A DNA stretch of 64,000 bases, taken from positions 6,563,398 to 6,627,397 of the forward strand of contig NC_052618.1 of assembly GCF_016545825.1 (NCBI RefSeq), given 5' to 3'. Each line of letters starts with the position of its first letter. Position 1 is the first letter of the stretch. The notes under the pieces are model-generated. The model searched no databases. It was not told the origin of the DNA and was given only the letters and a program-made list of their open reading frames with translations. Source of the stretch: Eucalyptus grandis. Taxonomy: Eukaryota; Streptophyta; Magnoliopsida; Myrtales; Myrtaceae. Position numbers and translations under genes: made by a program. This document shows positions 12,291 through 22,029 of this stretch, piece after piece.

Positions 12291-13140
12291 ATTTGGATTT
12301 GAGTGAAAATGAAAGGACCATCATCAATGTTTCTCTCTAATGATTGTTATACTTATCGTTCGGCATTTGAGTTGTGAGCAAAAAGTGAATACTAATTATG
12401 TCATTTTAGGAAAAAAAATGTCGAATCTCGAGTAGAGTACATATGTCCTAAATTAAAAGCCTAAAATAATTATGGCTAAAAGAATTAGAAAAAGAAAAAC
12501 TAAAGGAGAAAAATCGCGTCAAAAGGGAAGGTAGTTATTGACATTTTGGCATTTCCATGATAACGGCATCCAAGGCTTCGGAAGGGAGAACGCAGTTTAG
12601 CGGGCGCCTCTTCATGGGGTGGGGTGGGGCCCGGTGCGACGGCGGGTGCATTCCGGCTCATACGCTGAGTCTGGAAGCCGTTGCGATCTTGCAACTCCTG
12701 TTAAAAAAATAAAAATCCGACGGTTCCCCCAACCTCGTACGGAGGAAGTCAACATGCTGACGTGGAAGCTTCTTGACCCATGACGTGGGCCCCACCAGAA
12801 GAGACGTGAACTGGCAACAAGTCCCAATATCGACTGGTCTCGTGGTAGTGCCTGCATTTTCCATAATCCATCTTAGCTAGTCATTTATTTGTTGGGGCTT
12901 GACAATTTGGCATATCTATTTACCAACTTATATTGTTTTATCATCTATGGATGTCACTTATTTTGTTTAATGGTGAAATATTAACTATTTGCTACTATCA
13001 TGAGTATTTACACCTTCCAAAATTAAGAGGAATTGCACAATTTAGTTGTCCAAGGAATGACCGTTGCTAGCGATATGCTAGTTCTTCTAACTAGATTATT
13101 TTGTTGCTTGTGGTTATCAATATTTCAATATTTGATTTGG
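12291..13140. other. Unique spacer with a GC-rich, ACGT-motif-bearing patch
   Basis: No convincing gene. A GC-rich patch at 12530-12870 contains TGACGTGG twice (12758-12765 and 12781-12788), with W-box-like TTGAC cores nearby (12749-12753 on the minus strand and TTGACC at 12773). It looks like a plant promoter fragment, but no reading frame follows it. Short open frames across it are low complexity or shadow-like. Confidence 0.35.
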
Positions 13141-13366
13141 TCTAGAATTATACGTTTTCTAATTTTGTTTTTCCCCCTTCATATTTAAGGAATCTTACTT
13201 GGTGGGAGTACGATATGAGGAAATCCCACCAAGTAAAACTTTCCAATTTCAAACTTTTCAAGAAAGTCAGTTAATTTCTTGAAATTAAGTGCGGTGGAGA
13301 AGCTACATTTGTTTTTAAAGACTAATGGTTTGTTAGCTCATCATTTTCCTTATAAAAAGGATTGAT

Positions 13367-13368
<2 letters not shown>

Positions 13369-13403
<35 letters not shown>
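13369..13403. repeat. (AT)n microsatellite
   Basis: About 17 AT units. The partner segment B has no such run at the matching place (about 34990), so it expanded after the duplication. Confidence 0.95.
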
Positions 13404-13408
<5 letters not shown>

Positions 13409-13505
13409 GGAAGATATCGTTTGCTAGAGTATTAATAGAAATATTGACGAAATATGACATGTCGCAAGGCCATCTGAGCTTTTGACAAATGGATTGCGTT
13501 GAGTT

Positions 13506-13521
13506 CACTTGATGGTACTTC
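13506..13521. repeat. Target-site duplication of LINE 1, left copy
   Basis: CACTTGATGGTACTTC occurs here and at 20021-20036. Partner segment B has one diverged copy ('gcttggtggtactttac', about 35096). A 16-bp duplication is normal for LINE insertion. Confidence 0.9.
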
Positions 13522-13559
13522 TTTTCTTCTTCTTCTTCTTCTTTTTGGTCTAAAAACGT

Positions 13560-16400
13560 AGAATTTTCATTACTAAACCGAAGATGTTGAATTACAAAAA
13601 AGTTCGAGATCCAAACATATATTAACCAAAGGGGATGCGGGGGATGTATAACCCAATCCGTTGGAAGAGAGCCGGCACGATGGGCTTTAGCAATCCAGTC
13701 GGCCGCTTGATTAAATTCTCTTGACTCAAATCGGATGAAAACTCCTTTTAACTGGCTTAGAAGATTAGTGCAATCTTTAATGATGGACCTAAGGGCCCAT
13801 GGCGTTTCATCCCAGCTCATAATGCATCTAATAGTCAATAAACTATCTGTTGATAAGAGGACTTACAGATCAGAGGAAAGTACAGCTGCTCTTTAGGGGT
13901 TCCTTCGTGCGTTTCTTTCTTCCTGCTGTTTAACTCACCAAAGTGCAGCCCGCACAACTAGGGCTTCTGCGATTGATGCTGAGGGAGCAAAAATTCGCTG
14001 CACGAACCCACCTGTGAGCACCCCATCTCTGGTTTTGCAAAGGACAGCAGTTGAACCCTCCATAGTTGAGCTATTCCAGGCCGCATCCACGCTCAGTTTG
14101 AAGCCGATCTGGGTTGGAGAGGGCTCCTTCAGCTGTTCACCAGATTCTGCAGGTTCTTTTGCTTTATTCCGGGTGAGTTTGCTATCTCCATACTTTACAA
14201 CTAGCTGAGTCGTGTAAATTACTTCCTCAATCATTAAGCTCGAGTTTGGTTTTTTTGGCTTGAAAGATGAGGTTGTTCCGCGCCTGCCAGATTCTCCAAA
14301 CCAGATCCGCAAATATGGCCTTTGCTTCTTGGGTATCTCGCGCGGTAAGGTTCTCCCACACCCATTTGTCCATTCGATTACATATGTGAGGTGATAGATC
14401 TACTTTTATCCTCTGATCCGCCCATATTTGGTTTGTCTAGGGACACCAAAATGAATATGTGTTCTGTTGTTTCGGGCACTTGGCCGCATAATGGGCATTC
14501 AAGTTCAGGTAGCATTTTCCTCTTGTATAAATTTTCCTTTGTAGGCAAAGCGTTGTTGCTCGCACTCCAAATTAAGAATTTGACTTTGGAGTAGGTCTTT
14601 AGCTTCCAAATCTCAGTCCAAAGTTTTTTTGGTGGCTAGTAAGATGTAGATGGCTGGTTTGTCGTTTGGGTTTTGTCTGGGTTGCGAAACTTGTTATATC
14701 CACTTTTTACTATGTACGAGCCTGAGTTGTCAGCTGTCCAAATAAGCTTGTCTAGCCTGGGTGAGTGGCTTAGCAGAGTTGCTAATATTTCTTTGACAAT
14801 TCTCTCTTCCAAAAACTTTTGTAGTAAAGGAACGTTCCATCCTCTTTCATTATGATCCATTACTTCAGCTACCAAGTGGGGTTCATTTTGGTTTGCCAGA
14901 CCTCCAATTTTGCCTGAAAGTAGTCATCTATCCTTTCTAATTTTGATCTTGTTACCATCACCCACCTCCCATTTAATCTCTGGCTCAATTGTATCTCTCC
15001 CTAGTAGTAAGCTTTGCCAGTGGTCATTGTCCAAAACTCCCCTCTGGGAAAGTAGATCCCTTTGAACAGTCTGCTCCATATAGCATTAGGGTCTTGAGTG
15101 AGCCTCCAAACTTGTTTCCCCAGCATGGCCTTGTTAAAGTCGATTAGGTCTCGAAACCCAAGCCCCCCCCAAGTCTTTTCTCTTTTTTAGAGTGTCCCAT
15201 TTTTTTCTAAAGTACCCCCTTTCTAGCAGCATTTTTCTTCCACCAGAACGAAGAAACTTTCTTTTCAATAGCTCGACAAATCGATATGGGGAGTTTGAAA
15301 ATAGACATGACAAACTAAGGTAATGCTTGTACTACCGTTTTGATCATAATCTCTTTGCCTGCCTTCGACATTAGCTTCTCTTTCCATCCTTCCAATTTAC
15401 TATCAATTTTTGCAAGAACTCAGGAAAACATTTCCTTCTTTGTTTGTCCCCAGTCCGAAGGAACACCCAGATATTTCCCTGTTTTCTCCATGATTGGCAC
15501 TCTCAATTCTGCTGCTATATTCTGTTTTAGGCCTTGGGGACAGTTTTTCCCAAAGTAAATACTTGACTTGTTGAGATTGATGGCTTGTCCAGATGCAAAA
15601 CAATAGCAACATATTTGCTAAATTTTGAGCCTCAATGATAGTGCCATTTAGGAAAGAAAATAACATCATTCGCGAATAAGAGATGTGATAGTGCAGGGCA
15701 GTATTGATTTAGTTTAATGCTCTTTAAGCTGCTGTCTTGTAAAGCTTTTAGTATAAAGGAGGATAGAATGTTGGCCATAATAATGAAAAGATAGGGAGAT
15801 AGGGGGTCTCCTTGTTTGATCCCTCTAGTCGGCTTGAAGTAATTACCTGGCTCCCCATTAATTTTGATGCTAAAAGATACTGAGGATATACATTGTTTGA
15901 CCAAAGACACCTATTTGTCACAGAAACCCATTTGTAGCATGCAATTACATAGAAAATCCTATTCTACCATGTTATAAGCTTTTTGCATATCAAGTTTGAG
16001 AACTGCTTGGAATTTTTGCTTACTTTTCCTTACTCTTAGCTGATGTAGGACCTCATGAACTATAAAAATATTATCTTGTATTTGACGCTCCCCCACAAAT
16101 GCACTTTGTTAAGGAGATATAAGTTTCTTCTCCTGTACAGAGGGGAAAACAAAGATATAGTACCCAGGATAGATCATTTCACATTTTACCAAATCAGTCT
16201 TCCATGCTTTCTTCATAGTGCTGGAAAAGGCTTGAAAGTTGACATTTGGCTTTGAGAAAAGTTTACCATATAGAATAAGTTCACGTTCTCATCTTTCTAG
16301 TTCAGGCATTTCATCGACCAGTTTGGTTACATCTTCCTCTAACCACAAATCACCCATACTCTTGCAAAGTGCCATTACTCTAAGCTAATTATCCTGTGTG
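13560..16400 (-). pseudogene. LINE 1 reverse transcriptase and RNase H remnants
   Basis: Reverse-transcriptase phrases seen on the minus strand are IKINGEPGNYFKPTRGIKQG, GDPLSPYLFIIMANIL and LLFANDVIFF. Downstream, SVDAAWNSSTMEG and GVLTGGFVQRIFAPSA mark the plant LINE-type RNase H, followed by FNQAADWIAKAHRAG. Stops and frameshifts separate the blocks. These domains would reverse-transcribe the element at a nicked target; this copy is inactive. Comparison with 54921-56947 supports the identity, as the same blocks occur there in the same order. Confidence 0.85.
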
Positions 16401-17215
16401 CTCTCCATCCTATGGCTGAAAGGATGAAAGAAAATCCCAAGAAGATGTAGTTGTCAAGCGGGAATACTGGTAAGATTCTAGGTGTGTTTGTTTCACGGAA
16501 ACGTAATGTTTTTGGAAAATGTTTTTCAAGAAACCATTTTTCAGGAAAATGGTTAGTTTTCCTTTGTTTGGTGATACGTGACTAAAAGTGTTTTCTAATG
16601 TTTGGATCGCATTTGAAAAATGATCTAACAATTGACAATAGTGTGCATCTTACTTCCAAATTAATTTATTGAGTCCATGTTACTTTATAAACGGATTTTT
16701 CTCGATCAGATTAGTAAATCTAGAATTTGAACCTGTAAAATGAAAAGGAAACCTAAATTCACACGTATTTTTTTTTTCCTGAAAATGGACATGATTTGAG
16801 TTCTTTTATATATAACATTACATTAATTTGTATTTTTTTTCGTGATATTAAGTAGGAAGTAAAAGAAGCAAAAAGAAAGGAAAAAGGGAGAAAGGAGGAA
16901 AACATCACCATCTGTCCATATAATCGGCACTAGCAAGCTAAAATCTCTTTCTTTCTTTTTCTTATTATAGATTTGAATGTTTCAAAAGGTTGTCCTTCTC
17001 TTTAAATAAGAGGCAAGAAATTTGGGAAATAAATAAAAGAAATACATCTAAAAAGAAAATAAAAAATCTTAGAAGAAACATTCCTTTTCCAGTAGAGACA
17101 TAAATCGATCCCCCAAATTCGAAGCCCTCACTCACTCACAACCATCCAAAAATCAAATCCATTTTCCGCTCAAAATTACCAAAAAAACCCACCAAATAAA
17201 AAATTAAAAAAATGG

Positions 17216-18267
17216 TGTTGACGCCTAAAATTATTTGTTTTAATTAGGTTTTCTTTTATTTTATCTTTTTAGAAAAGCGAAGAAAAAAAAAAAAAAAGCG
17301 GAAGAAAAACAAAAAAGAGAAGTAGCCCTCGAATGGGCCCTTATGGTCCATTTCCCCTTTCAGCCCGGCCCCACCAGTCGTCTCCTTCCTCGCGCCTTTG
17401 CAACACACGCGCAGAGGACGCGACGCCGGAGAGGCAGGCGGACGGCGACCCACGTGGGAGGGGCAGCTGGCGTCGGATGGGACGCCGGTTCGGCCGACGG
17501 AGGCTGCTTGGCGCACGGGGACCAGCGGTCGAAGCTCCATCGACCGCTGCCCTCGCCTATAAATAGGCCCCCGTTTCCGTCGTTGAGGGGCACGTTGAGA
17601 AGGATCGAAGGCCGCAGATCCTCGAAACCTCCCACTGAGAGACTTCAGAACGGGGGGCCGAGGACGAGCACGCCGAGATCCAAGGTCGGCTGGAGAAGCG
17701 AGCGCAGAGACGCGCGGAGGAAGGAGAAAGGGAGAGGGATCGAGGTCGCGACCCTTGGACACCCCACTGAGAGACTTCAGGGGGGCCGAGGGCTCGCGGC
17801 TTCGGATCTGGGCTTCGCCGGAGTAGAGAGAGAGAGGGACGCCGGAGAGAGGGGTTCGCGTAAGGTCTCGCCGTCGCCGCCATCTTCGCCCGTGTCGCGC
17901 CGTTACCAAGCGTGTATCGCGCCGTCCCCATCGCCGCGCCATCCCCTCTCGCATAGCCTGGGCCATCTCCGCTGTCGCCGCCTCCGCCGTCGTCGTCACC
18001 GGAGCTCCTCGGCGCCGCGACCCGCAAACCCTAGGGTTTGCGATTTTCCGGTCGCGGCGGATCCGGACCCGGAAAATCGGGTAGGGTTCACGGTCCGTGG
18101 GCGGCGGGAGTCGGGTCGGGTGTTCGGGTTGGATCCGGGTAGGGTTTCGCGAATTTGGGGCGGCCGGAAGTCGGGTCGTCGGGTCGGGCGGATGACCCGG
18201 TTCCTCTAGGGTTTAGTCGCGCGGCCTAATTTGTGTGGGCCTATTTCGCTTTTGGGCTGCGATTTGC

Positions 18268-18299
<32 letters not shown>

Positions 18300-19014
18300 C
18301 TAAGTCGGGCCCGCGTGGCCCGTCCGCCTTTAGGTCGACGACGGTCGGACCCAACCCGCGATCCGGCTGGGTCGGGTTTTCATTATTTTATGTAATACTT
18401 TAATAAAAAAAGAAAAATAAAAAATAATAATATTATTAAAAAATGTTTTAATTTCCAGAAAATCGAAAAATAATAAAAAAATGATAAAAATATTTTATTT
18501 TCCGAAAATAAAAAATCAAAAATATTTCATATTTTCCAAAAAAGCCAAAAATTCAGAAAAAGCCAAAAAGACTTGTATCTTTCCAAAAATACCAAAAACC
18601 CCAAAAATCCCTTTTGTGTCCAAAAATTAGAAAATAACTCAAAAATGTTTTTCCTCCCAAAAATGTATGGAAAATCTCTCAAACATCCAAAAAGCCTTAG
18701 GGTTTAAACAAGATTAGGTACCGAAAGGGCATTAGTGATTAACTAGTGTAATCAAGTCCCCGATCCTAATTTCTCTCAGTTGCGCAGAGCGAGTATTTCT
18801 TCCGATACTTCGCTTGGGTTTCTAATCGACCCACTCCAAATCGATTAGTGGCGACTCCATTTTAAGAATTGATTTATAGGTTAAAAACTCAAACTATTAA
18901 AGTCGTGAATTGGTGGACTTGGGAGAGTCCGGGCTTAATAAATTCAGCCGAGCCATTAGCCTCCTTAGGCACTCGTACCCGATAGTGGGCGCCAGAAAAA
19001 AAGAGGTCGCGACA
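17216..19014 (+). mobile_element. Solo LTR, probably Ty3/gypsy
   Basis: 1799 bp starting TGTTGACGCC and ending GGTCGCGACA, flanked on both sides by AATGG (17211-17215 and 19015-19019). This is a perfect 5-bp target duplication with no internal region, as left by recombination between two LTRs. The first half is very GC-rich with a TATA box (CTATAAATAG, about 17557), and 'ccactgagagacttcag' occurs twice (about 17632 and 17763). The second half is AT-rich. A poly(A) run lies at 18271-18299. Ends and composition suggest a Ty3/gypsy lineage, but without internal genes this is inference. Long open frames inside (for example 17343-18209) are by-products of GC content. Confidence 0.85.
18271..18299. 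repeat. Poly(A) run inside the solo LTR
   Basis: About 29 A residues in a row, ending at the C at 18300. It marks the boundary between the GC-rich and AT-rich halves of the LTR. Confidence 0.9.
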
Positions 19015-19074
19015 AATGGGTTGTACACACACGAACTCCCTCTCTCTCTTTCTCTCTCTAGCTCGACGACATCG

Positions 19075-19406
19075 ATGGCTGACCCGTCCTCCTCACCGCC
19101 CCCTCCTCCAATCCCTAGCCTCCTTCTCCCACCATACTTGCCACCGCCTCCGCCTCTACCCCCCAGCTTGGAGTAGCCGCCGCCGCAGCAACCGTGATCC
19201 TCTTCTCTTTCCTGAAGCGGCCGGTCCTCCGGGTCACCTCCGAGTACGACAATGACAACTCCGTCTTCCTCCAAAAGGTCTCGTGCAAGCTTCTCAACAG
19301 CCTCGCCAAGCTCAAGCTCTCCTTCCGCAATGACCGGAAGGGCGAGGTCACGGAGCCCCGGCTGGACTTCGTCTCCAAGCACCTCTCCCTCCACTACGAC
19401 GTCGAA
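19075..19406 (+). pseudogene. Captured 5' coding fragment of an OEP37-like chloroplast outer-envelope pore gene
   Basis: The ATG at 19075 gives MADPSSSPPPPPIPSLL, a proline-rich N-terminus. A one-base loss near 19172 shifts the frame; the next frame (from about 19194) then reads FLKRPVLRVTSEYDNDNSVF, LQKVSCKLLNSLAKLKLSF and LDFVSKHLSLHYDVE. This resembles, from memory, the start of OEP37, a beta-barrel cation-selective pore of the plastid outer envelope. Only about a third of the usual ~340 residues is present, and the match stops abruptly at about 19406, as expected for one captured exon. It lies within the TIR element at 16480-19795 and is separated from that element's left arm by the solo LTR. 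It cannot make the pore. Confidence 0.55.
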
Positions 19407-20020
19407 AAAGCGAAAGAACCTGGAATCGTGTTGAGCATTGTTGAAGAAGAGCTAGACCTTCAATGATGAAGAAGAAGATCTGGACCTTCAATGGCGAAGA
19501 AGGTGCGCATCGTTGAAGAAGAGCCGAAGAAGAAAGATGAGCGAAAGAGCGAAGGGAGAGAGCAACGTACCTCTGAATAATTTGGAGAGGAAAAGTGAAA
19601 GGTCAAGGAGAGAAAATGAAAATGGAAAGTGTTTCACCTTCTCAGGCGGGGGAATTCGATTTCCTAAAATAATACATAACATTTGTGTTTGACTGGAAAG
19701 TATTTTCTGTTGACCAAATCTTTTCTAGAGAACCAACGGCTGAAAATCCGGAAAACACTTTCTCGTAAAATACTTTCAGTGAAACAAACACACCCTAAAT
19801 TTAGGAGTGATGGGAGCCCTAGCTAGTTTGAGAGTTTTCTGAGCAAGCAGTATATATAATCTGCGTCAAACTGTTTTTTGTAGGTCTTGTCTGAAAAGAA
19901 GGATTTAGCTATTGGGTGCGGAAATCGCCCAAGAAAGGATGCTTAACCAAGTTGCACTCATTTTCTCTGGTGCTGTGTTCGTGAGACAACATCCTAAACC
20001 ATCGGTGCTTAACCAGGTTG

Positions 20021-20036
20021 CACTTGATGGTACTTC
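20021..20036. repeat. Target-site duplication of LINE 1, right copy
   Basis: Same 16 bases as 13506-13521; segment A resumes directly afterwards. Confidence 0.9.
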
Positions 20037-20202
20037 ACTTGTGTAAAAAGTGTGTCGAACGAGGTCTGAGTGGTGGTGACTTTTAGAAATTTAGGTGACT
20101 TTTAGAAATTTGAGTGTGGTGGAAAGTAATTGCATTAAAAGAGAAAATCTAAATTGACTAGAAATGTATAGAATTGAATTACATCAAAAAGGAAAAGTAT
20201 AG

Positions 20203-20220
20203 AGAAATGTAAACGGGCAT
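20203..20220. repeat. Target-site duplication of the SKIP22-like retrocopy, left copy
   Basis: AGAAATGTAAACGGGCAT occurs here and at 22012-22029. Partner segment B has a single copy ('agagaaatgtaaacgggcag', about 35236). Confidence 0.93.
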
Positions 20221-22011
20221 AGGGACACCCTCAAGCTCGCGTCCCCGACCCCTGCTCCCTCCCCCAGCTCCGCCGCATCCTTGCCGGCCGCCTCTCCCCC
20301 TCGCCCCCTCCCGGAGTCTCCTTCCGCCTCTCCCTCAACCGCACCGACGAGCTCCGGTCGCCGGATCCTGCCGCTTCCCTCCAGTACCTCGGCCTCGCGT
20401 CCGGCGACCTCGTCTACTTCTCCCTCGGCCCCGATGCGCTCGCTTCTCCTCGGGTAGGCAATAGCTCCTCGAGCGACGAATCCTCCGCAGGGACGTCGGG
20501 TCGGGTCCGGTCTCCCTAGGGCACGCGGAGATGGATTCCGAAGATCTGCACGGGGGGCGGCCTCGGGAGGTTGCAGATTCGGAGATGGTCGATTCGGTGC
20601 CTGAAGATGCGCCGGGAGCCGATGCTTCGGGGAGCGCCGGGGATCCAGGTAATTCCGTCTCTGCAATTGTTGATTTTGAGGGCGACGGCGCTGTGGCCGC
20701 GGATGACTCGACTGGGGTTCGCAGCAAGTTCTCCGAGCCTTACTTTCTGAGGAGGGTTTAGAGAGAGGAATTGGGTGGGGACGGTGGTGACCATAGGCTT
20801 CTGGTTATTGCGGTGCACGCTGTTCTGCTGGAATCCGGTTTCATCGCGGCTGAGCCGGTGACTGGAATGCCTGCCGATCGGTTTCATCTCTCCGATCAAT
20901 GGCCTTCCACGGCGTTTACGATGACGTTGCAGTACAGTCTGCCTGAGCTTGTGGCTAGGACGCAGGGTCTGCATGTATCTGAGAGTGTTGTACTGAAGTT
21001 TGAGAGTTTAGGTCACTTTATAAGTGTCTATGGGCGTCTGGCTAAAGCCAAGTTGGCGTTGCGTAGAGTCTGTTTGAACGAGCGCAGATTTGCTCCTATT
21101 ATAGACGTGATGAGGGTGAAAGGCGATGACAATGTGGGAGTGAATGAGGATGGTGGATCTTTGAATTTGAGTTCTGAAAAACAAGTTTTTGAGTTTTGGA
21201 AGATTATAAAAGATGGTTTGGCATTGCCGCTGTTGATAGACCTAACTGAAAGAGTCGGTTTGCCGCTTCCATCTTGCTTCACATGCCTTCCAACGGAACT
21301 GAAGCTCAGGATTTTCGAATTGCTTCCTGGAATTGACCTTGCAAGGGTAGGGTGTGTATCTTCTGAACTACGGTATTTGGCATCCGATAATGATTTGTGG
21401 AAGCAGAAGTATGTTGAGGAGTTTGGCTAGTGGATAGAAAGCAGCCGAGAGATCAATTGGAAGCTGATTTTCACATCTGAGGCGAAGAAGAAGAGGAAGT
21501 GGGAGAGTAGTTTGTGGTTGTGGCAGATGCCTACTGCTCGTATGCCTTTCTCCGTAAGGTTCAGAGAATTCCGAACCCTTCCGGCGTTCCAGGAGTCATA
21601 GGTGGAGATTATGACCGTCTGCCCGGCCTTGGGGTTCCTCCTCCTTTTGGCCCGCCCTTTCGTCGAGTTCAATTCCGGCGGAATATCATTACCAGCTGCA
21701 ATCTGGGAGGACTTAATGGATGACGTGAGTTGGGTTTTGGACGGATCTTGATCGACTGTCAAGCAATGGCTGCTGAGAAATGGTGGCTTGGAGGCATCTA
21801 TAATGGCCACTTTGGTGTACAGATCTATAGTTTTAGTAAGATAAATATGTGTTAGCAGTAGAGGTTGTATTTTCGCTGTTGCTTTTTACATTTTTTTTTT
21901 AGTGTGCTGGAGGTCTCCCTCTCCACCACGCATCTAGCGCGTGCTTTTCCTTTCAGTCTTGGAGAACTTCTAATGAAGTTGATGAAACCTAACCTGCATA
22001 CAAAAAGAAGA
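20221..22011 (+). pseudogene. Processed pseudogene of a SKIP22-like (FBXO7-type) F-box gene
   Basis: An intronless insert with an A-rich end (ACAAAAAGAAG) between 18-bp target duplications, the hallmarks of a retrocopied mRNA. It begins inside a ubiquitin-like domain (QLRRILAGRLSP, LNRTDELRSP, YLGLASGDLVYFSLG at about 20250-20450). It continues through the PI31/FP-like region (FHLSDQWPSTAFTMTLQYSL, 20880-20940), the F-box (LPTELKLRIFELLPGIDLAR, about 21287-21350) and the arginine/proline-rich end (GGDYDRLPGLG, FGPPFRR, about 21600-21670). The start codon and first residues are missing. In-frame stops lie at 20758-20760 and 21428-21430, with further frame breaks after the F-box. Full-length relatives are substrate receptors of SCF ubiquitin ligases. 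The enzymes that moved it were probably those of a LINE. Confidence 0.85.
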
Positions 22012-22029
22012 AGAAATGTAAACGGGCAT

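Larger units (their letters stand above)
13141..13521. repeat. Duplicated segment A, first part
   Basis: Matches 34754-35110 ('tctagaattata...ccttcatatttaaggaatc...caccaagtaaaac'). Segment A continues after the LINE at 20037-20220 and after the retrocopy at 22030-23220. No coding content is recognised in A or in its partner B. Confidence 0.8.
16480..19795. mobile_element. Terminal-inverted-repeat DNA element carrying gene sequence (Pack-type)
   Basis: The left end GGTGTGTTTGTTTCAC (16480) and the right end TGAAACAAACACACCC (to 19795) are inverted repeats. Similarity continues inward in a looser way ('ggaaaatgttttt' against 'ggaaaacactttc'). It lies inside the LINE. The target duplication is not clear (AAGATTCTA on the left, TAAATTTAG on the right), so the superfamily is left open. 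Without the nested solo LTR it is about 1.5 kb. No transposase frame is seen, so it would be non-autonomous. It contains a fragment of a host gene (19075-19406). Confidence 0.75.
13522..20020 (-). mobile_element. L1-type LINE, internally deleted, with nested insertions
   Basis: A minus-strand LINE ending at 13522 in an (AAG)n-rich 3' tail. Minus-strand remnants in order: ORF1/DUF4283-like end (about 16400-16120), reverse transcriptase (about 16110-15400), reverse-transcriptase zinc-binding region (about 14875-14636), RNase H (14312-13935) and C-terminal residues to about 13560. Without the nested element the LINE is about 3.2 kb, against 5.9 kb for the relative at 51370-57259. ORF1 runs directly into the middle of the reverse transcriptase near 16115, so roughly 2.7 kb (end of ORF1, endonuclease, front of reverse transcriptase) is missing. 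The reverse-transcriptase box FADD reads FAND (around 15663-15676), which would itself abolish activity. Confidence 0.88.

Noticed and set aside
13350..13480. C-terminal (IY)n tail of the LINE 1 frame
   Set aside because: This part is beyond the LINE end at 13522 and is the AT microsatellite of segment A read in frame.
17343..18209. 288-codon open frame (and 247-codon frame on the other strand)
   Set aside because: Both lie inside the GC-rich half of the solo LTR, are rich in Arg/Pro/Ser, and show no domain. Their length is explained by base composition.
16471..19804. Target duplication of the TIR element
   Set aside because: Flanks AAGATTCTA and TAAATTTAG agree only partly in any register, so I did not assign a duplication length or a superfamily.
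20184..21282. Several 84-160-codon minus-strand frames
   Set aside because: They are shadows of the SKIP22-like retrocopy on the plus strand.
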